A DNA stretch of 64,000 nt from Salmonella enterica subsp. arizonae. GTDB taxonomy: Bacteria > Pseudomonadota > Gammaproteobacteria > Enterobacterales > Enterobacteriaceae. Below, one piece after another: positions 51,028 to 59,173 of the stretch. The stretch covers positions 62,001-126,000 of the forward strand of contig NZ_VXJW01000006.1 of the NCBI RefSeq assembly GCF_008692845.1, written 5' to 3'. Position numbers and translations under genes: made by a program. Numbering within the stretch: position 1 is the stretch's first letter; every line of letters starts with the position of its first letter. The notes under the pieces are model-generated. The model was not told the origin of the DNA and searched no databases. It saw nothing but the letters and a program-made list of their open reading frames with translations.

Positions 51028-52701
51028 ATGTCTGGTAATACAACACGAACGATTCTCCGCAATCTGAAGTTAGAACATGATTCTGCTTGGCAGCAAATTC
51101 ATATGAAATATAATAAATTTGCTCCTACCATTGATACTCCTTTAATTATTACCGACCCCTATCGGTGCAATATGCTTTCAGCTTTACTTTGTTTTAGAAC
51201 AGAGAGTCCAGCGCAAATTAGTATTACGATAGGTATTGGTGATACACAAACAGATATCGCTTTTGATTTTTCTAAGCAAGGTCAATGGCATCTGGATCAT
51301 TTTATACCTATTGCAGGTCTTTATCCTGATAGCGCTAATAAGGTTGATGTTACAGTAAGTTATGAAGATGGCACCGTTGAAACTAAAAATTACACTATTC
51401 AAACACAAGCTTTACCTGACGTCCCTGTATTAATGCCAGTGTTAGGCAAAATAGAAAATTTCGAATATACAGAAAAATTTGATCTTATGGCAGAAGGACT
51501 TACGTTTATGGCCCCGCAGTCCGCCTATATTTTTGGTGTAGACAGTAAACGTAACGTACGCTGGATTTTACAGGGGGACTATGTTAATTCTGAATGGTCG
51601 GATATTGAGCGTCTAGCAAACGGTAATTTTCTTATCAGTTTCGGTTTTTATGAACTTCGTGAAGTAGATATACTGGGACGATGCCTGAAGCAAACTATTT
51701 TAACTTCCCGTATGCATCATGATTGGTTCGAACTCGATAACGGTCAATTACTGATTACTACCGAGGATGATTCTCATCCTGATAACTTTGTCATGGATGT
51801 GTCGGAAGTTATCAATTATCCCGAATCTTCAGATACTGTTTATCAGTTAAGAATGCGTGAAGTGCTGGATACTACACGCGTGGCTATTCCTAATGTGAAT
51901 GCACAAAGTGATAATGACGATAAAGATTGGTTTCATAATAACCGTTCTGTTTATGACGTAAGAAACCAGAGCTTTATTGTTTCAGGGCGTCATCAGGATG
52001 CTATAATTTCTTTTATGCAGACAGCCGCAGAACTCGATCATACATTAGAGTTAGATGATATTAACTGGATTATGGGTCCTCATGATAATTGGGTCGAGGC
52101 TTACCAGAGTAAATTGCTAACACCTATTGATGAGAATGGAAACATTATTGATGATACTACTGCTAATCTGGAGTTTTGGAACTGGGGGCAGCATTCTGTT
52201 TCAATCCCCGCCGATCAGCCGGAAGATGATAACCTTGCAGATTATATCATTTTTAATAATGGTAACTATCGCAGTTATGATCAGACACTGGCTGTTCCGG
52301 CTTCCTCAAATTATTCACAGTGCTCACGTTATCGCATTAATCGTAGCACTATGACGATTCAGAAAGTTTGGACGTTTGGACAAGAACTCGGAAGCGGACA
52401 CTATGGTTCATTCGTTGGTAGCGTGCGCGATCATGATACTACCTATATCGTCAATGCGGGGGGAATTTGCCTGAATGGTGAAGGCATCAACGTGGGTACA
52501 CATTATGGCGATCCTGATAATGAGCTTATCCTTAATGATATTTATCCTCACGCTTGTGTTTATGAAGTTCTGAAAGAAACAAAAGAGATTATTTGGGGAA
52601 TGGAATTTTCTTGGGAGTTAACTCCTTATTTTGTTTACTTCAATTTTAAAGCAACCCGTGCCCCAATGTATCCTGAAAACATAAATATTTATTCTGCTTA
52701 A
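51028..52701 (+). CDS. arylsulfotransferase (AssT-like), no signal peptide
   Basis: 557 residues of the bacterial arylsulfate sulfotransferase family, which moves sulfate between phenolic esters and phenols without PAPS. An N-terminal beta domain (to ~130) precedes a six-bladed propeller. Catalytic residues known in E. coli CFT073 AssT have counterparts: His303 and Asn305 in WFHNNRS, Arg321 in SGRHQD and the sulfated histidine as His389 in WNWGQHSV. The usual enzyme is periplasmic, but here the N-terminus MSGNTTRTILRN is not a signal peptide and an in-frame TAA just upstream rules out an extension. The dsbL/dsbI partners are missing. AAGGTGG precedes the ATG. AT-rich relative to its surroundings, suggesting transfer. 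Confidence 0.85.
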   Translation: MSGNTTRTILRNLKLEHDSAWQQIHMKYNKFAPTIDTPLIITDPYRCNMLSALLCFRTESPAQISITIGIGDTQTDIAFDFSKQGQWHLDHFIPIAGLYPDSANKVDVTVSYEDGTVETKNYTIQTQALPDVPVLMPVLGKIENFEYTEKFDLMAEGLTFMAPQSAYIFGVDSKRNVRWILQGDYVNSEWSDIERLANGNFLISFGFYELREVDILGRCLKQTILTSRMHHDWFELDNGQLLITTEDDSHPDNFVMDVSEVINYPESSDTVYQLRMREVLDTTRVAIPNVNAQSDNDDKDWFHNNRSVYDVRNQSFIVSGRHQDAIISFMQTAAELDHTLELDDINWIMGPHDNWVEAYQSKLLTPIDENGNIIDDTTANLEFWNWGQHSVSIPADQPEDDNLADYIIFNNGNYRSYDQTLAVPASSNYSQCSRYRINRSTMTIQKVWTFGQELGSGHYGSFVGSVRDHDTTYIVNAGGICLNGEGINVGTHYGDPDNELILNDIYPHACVYEVLKETKEIIWGMEFSWELTPYFVYFNFKATRAPMYPENINIYSA

Positions 52702-52736
52702 TCGAACCGGGATGTTTTCTTCCTATTTGGCTTACT

Positions 52737-53078
52737 TTAAAGTGTCGAGGGAAATTCCATGATGGCGGCAGGCGGTTGTTGACGCTGTATTTGTGCCGCC
52801 ATAAATCGCATATAAGGGGCCATATGACTGAACATCGCTTTATAACCTTCATAATCACAGGTTATGCCAGCGATGAGCTGCAGAACAGATACGATGCTTA
52901 GGGTAACCACCATGACAGGTGAATCGCCATTCGCAGCGTAAACTCCCCGGATGATGTTCAGGGTAAACATAGTGGTCGCAACAATCGACATCGCCGCCTT
53001 GCCAGGTAAATCCAATTTCGTTAGTGGGATGCGCGGCGATGTACTAACTGATGTCATGTTCCCCATCTTTTCATCCAT
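52737..53078 (-). CDS. small inner-membrane protein of unknown function
   Basis: 113 residues, or 106 if the ATG at 53057 is used. Two hydrophobic segments (about 28-50 and 56-75, AAMSIVATTMFTLNIIRGVYA and VMVVTLSIVSVLQLIAGITC) suggest a hairpin membrane protein with a soluble C-terminal tail. Not recognised as any family. It stands alone on the minus strand between the arylsulfotransferase and the PTS gene. A 14-base tandem duplication touches its start region. Confidence 0.5.
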   Translation of the reverse strand: MDEKMGNMTSVSTSPRIPLTKLDLPGKAAMSIVATTMFTLNIIRGVYAANGDSPVMVVTLSIVSVLQLIAGITCDYEGYKAMFSHMAPYMRFMAAQIQRQQPPAAIMEFPSTL

Positions 53079-53094
53079 ATCTTTTCATCCATAT
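53067..53094. repeat. 14-base tandem duplication
   Basis: CTTTTCATCCATAT occurs twice head to tail (53067-53080 and 53081-53094) at the 5' end of the small membrane protein gene. Each copy carries a possible ATG on the minus strand. Because 14 is not a multiple of three, only the inner copy is in frame with the protein. Confidence 0.85.
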
Positions 53095-53245
53095 GGCGCT
53101 ACGGCTGTGGCGGTTCCAGTGCGCCATATCCTGTCCTCAGATAAACCAGTAATAAAAAACGTATTCCATTGATAAGTAAAAACTTTCCCATCAAGTTAAA
53201 AGGGCGCTGCATACAACTCTCCGTTACGGCGGCAGAAAATATTTG

Positions 53246-53259
53246 GTGACGAGCGTCAC
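53246..53259. promoter_or_regulatory. candidate operator before the PTS-sulfatase cluster
   Basis: GTGACG-AG-CGTCAC is an exact six-base inverted repeat 110 bases upstream of the PTS gene. It is a plausible target for the RpiR-type regulator of the cluster or another factor; inference only. Confidence 0.4.
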
Positions 53260-53368
53260 TATTTCAGCGTCTTTCGTTGACAAAGTGAGCGAATGGTTGG
53301 AACAATAATTTCATTAAATAATTATATTCGTGAAATTAAAACTTCATTTACCAATATCAGGGATTCGT

Positions 53369-54907
53369 ATGAGCAGGTTATTTTCTGGAGCACAGAATCT
53401 GGGTAAGTCGTTTATGTTACCTATCGCTATTCTCCCCGCCGCCGGTTTGTTACTGGGATTCGGTGGCGTATTTACCAACCCCATTACGGTGTCGACTTAC
53501 CCTTTTTTGAACAACGAAATCGTTCAGGCGATTTTTACCATTATGCGCCTGTGCGGCAGTGTGGTTTTTGACAATTTATCACTGTTGTTCTCGGTGGGAA
53601 TTGCCGTTGGCCTAGCGCGCAGCGACAAAGGGACTGCCGGACTGGCGGCCGTGCTGTGTTTTCTGATGATGAATAAAGCCATCAACGCCTTATTGCTTTT
53701 GACTGGCACGCTGGCGACAGAGAATTTAGCCGCCGTAGGGCAAGCCAGCGTTTTGGGCATTACCACGCTGCAAACTGGTGTTCTGGGTGGGGTAATGTGT
53801 GGTTTGCTGACATCATGGGTGCATGGTCGGTATGGTAAAACGCAGTTGCCTAATATGCTGGCATTTTTCAGCGGCTCACGCTTTGTGCCTATCATGACCT
53901 CGTTTTTCGCCATTTTTCTTGGCATCGTCTTGTTTTGGGTGTGGCCGCATATTCAGGCTGGTATTTCTTACCTCGGCATTCTGGTGGAAAGCACGGGTTA
54001 TCTCGGTACGCTGATCTACGGCATAATCCTCAAGTGTCTGATCCCCCTCGGCCTTCATCATCTCTTCTATATGCCTTTTTGGTTAACCAGCGTCGGTGGT
54101 GAAGCGGTCGTCAATGGACACGTTGTTGAAGGCACGCAGAAAATCTTCTTCGCTCAATTGGCCGATCCTTCAGTCACGCAGTACTACATCGGCGTTTCAC
54201 GCTTTATGGCCGGGCGCTTTGCTGACTTTATGTTTGGCCTGCCGGGCGCCGCGCTGGCTATCTATCACTGCGCAAAACCTGAGAACAAAAAGAAAGTCGC
54301 CAGCCTGATGCTTTCCGCGGCGTTAACTGCATTTGTAACGGGTATTACCGAACCGCTGGAGTTCGCTTTTATGTTTTGTGCGCCGCTGCTGTATGTGGTG
54401 CATATCGTGTTAACCGGCTTCGCGTTTATGTTCTCGCATATTCTCGAAATTACCGTTGGGCAGACCTTCTCTGGCGGGCTGGTGGATTTTCTACTCTTCG
54501 GCGTACTGCAAGGTAATGCCAAAACAAACTGGATAATGATATTCCCGCTGGGTGTGGTCATGTTCTGCGTCTACTACTTCACGTTCCGTTTTTTGATCCA
54601 GTGGCGGCAGCTAAAAACGCCAGGTCGGGAAGATGAATCTGAAGATATCGTCACCGCTGACGTGGGCAGCAATACGCGCGCTGCGGGCATTGTTGAGGCA
54701 TTAGGCGGTCGCAATAATATTGCTGATGTTGACTGCTGTGCTACGCGGTTACGTATAACCGTCAATACGCCGGAAAAGGTTAATCTGGAGCGCTTTAAGT
54801 CCTTGGGGAGTAAAGGCGCTTTTATTCGCGGTCAGGGAGTACAGGTTGTGTATGGCCCACATGTCACGCTGATTAAAAACGAAGTTGAAGAATTTATCGG
54901 TTCATAA
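53369..54907 (+). CDS. PTS EIICB permease, glucose/N-acetylglucosamine/maltose family
   Basis: 512 residues from MSRLFSGAQNLGKSFMLPIA (AGGGA precedes the ATG; a GTG 13 codons upstream is less likely). EIIC domain about 1-400 with FMLPIAILPAAGLLLGFGG, the substrate-domain motif ITEPLEFAFMF near 328, and about ten membrane segments. EIIB domain about 425-512 with phospho-Cys457 in CCATRLR. No EIIA is encoded nearby, so EIIA-Glc (crr) probably supplies phosphate. The substrate is unknown; the downstream sulfatase suggests a sulfated sugar. Confidence 0.88.
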   Translation: MSRLFSGAQNLGKSFMLPIAILPAAGLLLGFGGVFTNPITVSTYPFLNNEIVQAIFTIMRLCGSVVFDNLSLLFSVGIAVGLARSDKGTAGLAAVLCFLMMNKAINALLLLTGTLATENLAAVGQASVLGITTLQTGVLGGVMCGLLTSWVHGRYGKTQLPNMLAFFSGSRFVPIMTSFFAIFLGIVLFWVWPHIQAGISYLGILVESTGYLGTLIYGIILKCLIPLGLHHLFYMPFWLTSVGGEAVVNGHVVEGTQKIFFAQLADPSVTQYYIGVSRFMAGRFADFMFGLPGAALAIYHCAKPENKKKVASLMLSAALTAFVTGITEPLEFAFMFCAPLLYVVHIVLTGFAFMFSHILEITVGQTFSGGLVDFLLFGVLQGNAKTNWIMIFPLGVVMFCVYYFTFRFLIQWRQLKTPGREDESEDIVTADVGSNTRAAGIVEALGGRNNIADVDCCATRLRITVNTPEKVNLERFKSLGSKGAFIRGQGVQVVYGPHVTLIKNEVEEFIGS

Positions 54908-54920
54908 AGAGAGATGTCTT

Positions 54921-56648
54921 ATGAAAGCAGTTATGTTGATGTTTGACACCCTGACGCGCAATCATCTTGCCCCCTATGGCGGCGATGCAATCACGCCTAA
55001 CTTTACGCGCCTGGCTCAGGAGTCTGCGCAGTTCGATAATTTCTATGTCGGCAGTATGCCCTGCATGCCAGCCCGCCGTGAACTGCATACGGGACGCTAC
55101 AACTTCCTGCATCGCAGTTGGGGGCCGCTGGAGCCGTTTGACTTTTCCGCGATGCAGGCGCTGCGTCAGCATGGCGTGCATACACACATGGTGACTGACC
55201 ATAAGCACTACTGGCGAGATGGCGGGGCGACCTACCACACGCGCTACTCCACCTTTGAATTTATTCGCGGTCAGGAGGGCGACTGTTGGAAAGGACAGGT
55301 AGAGAAACCAGTGATTCGCTGGCAGGGCAATGAAGATGAAGAAACGCTACGCCGCCGTGCTGGGCGCATGACCCAGGATCTGATCAATCGAGCGGCCATG
55401 CCAACCCAACAGGAACATTTTACTCATCGTACGATAAGCGCCGGGATGGAGTTCCTTCAAAACAACTGTGAGCAGGATAACTGGTTTCTGCAAATTGAAT
55501 GTTTTGATCCGCATGAACCCTTTTTTGTCCCGGAAAAATATCTCACGCAATACGGCTGTAAGCCGGAAGAGTTTGATGGTTGGGTTCCTTATTACTGCGG
55601 TGCGCCGGGCGGTAAGGATGATGAAAAGGTCCGCAAATTCTACCAGGCCTTGATCACTATGTGTGATGATTACCTTGGACAGGTGATGGATAAGCTCAAG
55701 GCGCTCAATTTGTGGGATGACACGCTATTTATTGTCTGTACCGATCACGGTTTCTTATTGGGCGAGCATCAATGGTGGGGTAAAAACATCATGCCGGTGT
55801 ATAACGAGATCGCCAATACACCGTTTTTCATCCGTGACCCGCGATGCAAAATACGCGGTGTCCGACGTCAGGCGTTGGCGCAAACCGTGGATATCCCCGC
55901 TACTCTGATGGAGTATTTTGAGATACCCAGACCGGCAACAATGACCGGACAACCGCTTCGCTCAGCCATTGAGCGTGATAAGCCTGTTCGTGATTATGCT
56001 CTGTTTGGTTATTTCGGTGGTCATATCAACATCACCGACGGTGAGTACGTCTATATGCGATGCCCGCGTGAGCAACATAAAGCGAATCTGTATGAATACA
56101 CGCTGATGCCGACGCGCATTGACAGTCCGTTCAAAATTGATGAGCTGAAGGATATCCGCATTCACCCTGGCTTTGATTTCACCCAAGGGACCCAAGTGAT
56201 GCAAATACCGGCGACCTTTGGTTATCTTAATCCGTGGCGGTTTGGCGATAAGCTTTTCGACCTTAAGAACGATCCCGAACAATGTCACCCACTCAACGAT
56301 GAAGCGCTGTCTCATCGCTATGCCAGCGCCATGATCCCGTTGATGCAACAGCATGATGCGCCGCCAGAGCTGTATACCCGTTTTGAACTGGACCCGCTAT
56401 CTCCTGAGCGTGATGCAGATTTCGCCTGCCGCCAGAAGCAAAAGTGCAACGGTTATGAATGTGCGCATCCCGGTGTGGCTGAGGCCTTGTCTTTTCTGAT
56501 ACGCAATAGCGCGGCGGATGCCTTCACGCTACGCCATGATAAACCAGTTGAGGAGGCGGACATCTATAAACTTATAGATACCTTATTCCATGGTGATAAG
56601 CATCGCGCGATGGTTTACCAGACGCGTCTGTTATTACGTACTGCCTAA
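54921..56648 (+). CDS. cysteine-type sulfatase without signal peptide
   Basis: 575 residues from MKAVMLMFDTLTRNHLAPYG; upstream in-frame codons overlap the PTS gene. Sulfatase superfamily: the formylglycine motif C-x-P-x-R is Cys48-Met-Pro-Ala-Arg52, the N-terminal metal Asp is D9, and the second metal site is in CTDHGFLLGEHQWWGKN near residue 274. DPHEPFF near 196 is also typical. There is no signal sequence, unlike periplasmic arylsulfatases, so the enzyme should act in the cytoplasm on a compound brought in by the adjacent PTS. The activating maturase is not in this window. A phosphoryl-ester substrate is a possible alternative. Confidence 0.85.
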   Translation: MKAVMLMFDTLTRNHLAPYGGDAITPNFTRLAQESAQFDNFYVGSMPCMPARRELHTGRYNFLHRSWGPLEPFDFSAMQALRQHGVHTHMVTDHKHYWRDGGATYHTRYSTFEFIRGQEGDCWKGQVEKPVIRWQGNEDEETLRRRAGRMTQDLINRAAMPTQQEHFTHRTISAGMEFLQNNCEQDNWFLQIECFDPHEPFFVPEKYLTQYGCKPEEFDGWVPYYCGAPGGKDDEKVRKFYQALITMCDDYLGQVMDKLKALNLWDDTLFIVCTDHGFLLGEHQWWGKNIMPVYNEIANTPFFIRDPRCKIRGVRRQALAQTVDIPATLMEYFEIPRPATMTGQPLRSAIERDKPVRDYALFGYFGGHINITDGEYVYMRCPREQHKANLYEYTLMPTRIDSPFKIDELKDIRIHPGFDFTQGTQVMQIPATFGYLNPWRFGDKLFDLKNDPEQCHPLNDEALSHRYASAMIPLMQQHDAPPELYTRFELDPLSPERDADFACRQKQKCNGYECAHPGVAEALSFLIRNSAADAFTLRHDKPVEEADIYKLIDTLFHGDKHRAMVYQTRLLLRTA

Positions 56649-56657
56649 GGCGCCGAT

Positions 56658-57521
56658 ATGGAATGGTATTTAGAAAATGCCCGTTTTCGGATGATGGTCA
56701 GGGACATCGGCGCGGAGCTGACGCTGCTTTGGGACAAACATCGCCAGCGCAACTGGATATGGCAACCCCAGCCTGGGGTGTGGAATAACTCGGCGACGCA
56801 GCTCTTTCCGGTGGTAGGGCAATTGATTCACGGCGGATTATGGCAGGATGAGCGCTTTTTCCCTCTTTCCGCGCACGGTTTTCTACGCCAGCAAACGTTT
56901 CGTTGCCTGGCACATGATGCTACACACCTGCGGCTTGAGGTTAGCGATAACAATGACACGCGAGAGGTATGGCCTTTCAAATGGCGTATTCAACTTGACT
57001 GGTCATTAGAGGATGAGGGGCTGAACGTCACCTGGAAGGTGCTTAACGAAGACCATCAGGCATGGGGTTACTCGCTTGGCTGGCATCCGGGTTTCGCGCT
57101 GCCGGTAGCCAGTGAACCTGGCTGGCAGGTGCGATTCAACCATCCTTGTCAGGGGCCTTTTCCCACCGTTAACCGAACGCTGGAGATCCCCAGGACACCC
57201 GCCACGTCGACACTTTTTCAGCTCCAGCCGCAGACGTTTGTTAGTGGAGCAGTCTATTTAGTTCCGGGTGAGGAGAATCAATGGGCGGTGTGTTCGCCCC
57301 TGGGACATGAGCAGATCGTGTTTTCCGCCAGCTCGCCCTGGCTTGCGCTGTGGGGCGTGCCTGGCGCAGATTTGCTGTGTGTCGAGGCGTTATCCGGGAC
57401 GACGGATGATCCGCATTTTGATGGGCAGGTCGCCCATAAACGCGGCATTCAATGGTTGCGTTCGGGCGAGCAACATCGCCATTGGATCTCTGTCAGGTTC
57501 CCGGCAGACACCGAACAATAA
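56658..57521 (+). CDS. aldose 1-epimerase-like protein (LacX/GalM family)
   Basis: 287 residues of the galactose-mutarotase superfamily, LacX-like. The active-site elements are SAHGFLRQQTF near residue 75, the catalytic His in SLGWHPGFALP near 143 and the Glu in LLCVEALSG near 244. It begins nine bases after the sulfatase, so it belongs to the same operon. It probably interconverts anomers of the imported sugar or its phosphate; specificity inferred from context. Confidence 0.85.
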   Translation: MEWYLENARFRMMVRDIGAELTLLWDKHRQRNWIWQPQPGVWNNSATQLFPVVGQLIHGGLWQDERFFPLSAHGFLRQQTFRCLAHDATHLRLEVSDNNDTREVWPFKWRIQLDWSLEDEGLNVTWKVLNEDHQAWGYSLGWHPGFALPVASEPGWQVRFNHPCQGPFPTVNRTLEIPRTPATSTLFQLQPQTFVSGAVYLVPGEENQWAVCSPLGHEQIVFSASSPWLALWGVPGADLLCVEALSGTTDDPHFDGQVAHKRGIQWLRSGEQHRHWISVRFPADTEQ

Positions 57522-57566
57522 GCGGGATAAACTACCTGACTTATCTCACGGTCAGGGGAGCCCGTA

Positions 57567-58448
57567 ATGAGTGTGAATAAAGAAAACGTGCGCGTATATC
57601 TTGCCAATATTCTCGGTAGTCTGGGGGAAACTGATGCAAAAATCGCCGGTTATATCCTGCAACAACCGGGGCTCGTGGTGCAATTTCCTGTCAAAAAGTT
57701 GGCACAGGAAATTGGCGTCAGCGAGGCGACCATCGTGCGTTTTTGCAAGAAAGTTGGCTATGGTGGATTGCTTAATCTGAAAGCGGATCTTAAACGGGAA
57801 CTGTTGGCGGAAAATGATTTATCGTTACCCTCTTCTCCTGACATTTTTCTTGATGATTCACGTAATGATGTGGCGCAGAAAATTGCTCTGACTATTGAAA
57901 CCTCAGCCAGGGAAACGATAGGGCTGCTGGATATGAAAATCGTCAAGCCAGTGGTAGAGCGTTTTCTTTCTGCCCGCAGGGTTATGTTCGTTGGGTTTGG
58001 CGCATCAGGATTAGCGGCGCTCGAAGCCCGCGACAAAATGAATCGGCTGGGCATTGATTCAGACGCCTTTACCGATCGTTTCACGATGACGCTAAAACTC
58101 GCCAATCTGAAAAGGGATGACCTGGTCGTAGCATTTTCACACTCCGGAGAGACGCCGGAAGTAGTTAACGCGTTTCGCCTTGCGCAGAAAAAAGGCGCAT
58201 ATACGCTGGCGATCACACATAGTCCTCACTCACCGCTTAATGAACTTGCCAACACTTTCTGGCTGACCAGCGGAGAAGCAGGTCCTATGCAGGGAGATTC
58301 TATCTCAACGCGTATTTCTCAGCTTTTTATTATTGAGTTCTTATGTACCGAAATTACGCGCCACAATCTGCGCGACAGTGGTATGACTGGCTTATCGATA
58401 AAAGAAATTTTGATAAAAGAAAGGATTAAACGTGAGTCTTCAGGATAA
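57567..58448 (+). CDS. RpiR-family transcriptional regulator
   Basis: 293 residues. N-terminal HTH_6 domain (about 1-77) with LAQEIGVSEATIVRFCKKVGYGG, then a SIS sugar-phosphate-binding domain (about 125-255) with VMFVGFGASGLAALEA and VAFSHSGETPEVVNAF. Proteins of this kind sense a phosphosugar and control its catabolic operon. It lies at the end of the PTS-sulfatase operon, 45 bases after the epimerase gene, and probably regulates it. The gene overlaps the next one by 17 bases. Confidence 0.9.
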   Translation: MSVNKENVRVYLANILGSLGETDAKIAGYILQQPGLVVQFPVKKLAQEIGVSEATIVRFCKKVGYGGLLNLKADLKRELLAENDLSLPSSPDIFLDDSRNDVAQKIALTIETSARETIGLLDMKIVKPVVERFLSARRVMFVGFGASGLAALEARDKMNRLGIDSDAFTDRFTMTLKLANLKRDDLVVAFSHSGETPEVVNAFRLAQKKGAYTLAITHSPHSPLNELANTFWLTSGEAGPMQGDSISTRISQLFIIEFLCTEITRHNLRDSGMTGLSIKEILIKERIKRESSG

Positions 58449-58812
58449 TGACTTTGCTCCAAAACCTGCTGGTAAATGGTGGCTGGCGGGTAAAAAACCC
58501 GATTATCGTTTTACCCTCGCCAATGAACGAACGTTTTTAGCCTGGATCCGCACGGCGCTCGCATTAATGGCAGGGGCGGTAGGGATCGAACAGTTTTCTC
58601 CACAACTTTCCTCTCCGTTTTTAAGGCACTCTCTGGCGTTATGTCTTGTCGTCGCTGGGGCGGTACTTGGTGGGCAGGCGTGGCGTCGCTGGCGGCATAA
58701 CGAGTATGCGATGCGTCTTGACCAGCAGTTGTATTACAGCCGTTTTATCTGTGCGCTATCCCTGTTTCTTATCATCATGGCGCTATTACTTGGGGTAATG
58801 TTGTGGGGCTAG
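58432..58812 (+). CDS. DUF202 inner-membrane protein, YidH-like
   Basis: 126 residues with a GTG start inside the end of the RpiR gene. DUF202 signature PDYRFTLANERTFLAWIRTALALMAGAVGIEQ (residues ~22-53) and three membrane helices. It resembles E. coli YidH, which together with YidG lies next to the sulfatase gene yidJ. Function unknown. The overlap with the regulator gene indicates it is part of the same transcript. Confidence 0.85.
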   Translation: MSLQDNDFAPKPAGKWWLAGKKPDYRFTLANERTFLAWIRTALALMAGAVGIEQFSPQLSSPFLRHSLALCLVVAGAVLGGQAWRRWRHNEYAMRLDQQLYYSRFICALSLFLIIMALLLGVMLWG

Positions 58813-59096
58813 AGGTTCAAACTATCCGCGATGCCGGCTTACAGCCTGAACGTACCGAGCTGTCCTGGCGACGTACAGCATTTTCGATGCTGATCCCTGC
58901 TTTTTTAACCTTGCGGAGTTGGTTTCATTATGGCGAATGGCCTTATGCGGTTGCTGGTCTCCTACTGATAAGTTGCGCACTACTCGTCCTGCTGGATCAA
59001 CGCTATAAAAATCAGCTATATGTCTCATTCTCTGTTGTTGCCAGCAGCCTGGTGTTGGGATTGCTCTTCATTTTTCGCCTTTTTATTGGCGTCTGA
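58803..59096 (+). CDS. DUF202 inner-membrane protein, YidG-like
   Basis: 97 residues, GTG start, overlapping the previous gene by ten bases. DUF202 signature RDAGLQPERTELSWRRTAFSML near residue 8 and three membrane helices. Resembles YidG, the usual partner of YidH. The two may form a membrane complex. Last gene of the cluster; yibF follows after 77 bases with no clear terminator. Confidence 0.83.
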   Translation: MGLEVQTIRDAGLQPERTELSWRRTAFSMLIPAFLTLRSWFHYGEWPYAVAGLLLISCALLVLLDQRYKNQLYVSFSVVASSLVLGLLFIFRLFIGV

Positions 59097-59173
59097 GCCA
59101 TACTTGCTGAAGACCCTTACTCACCTGCTGGGTAAGGTTTCGTTTAATTTTTTGTTGGCAAAAAGGACACGGC

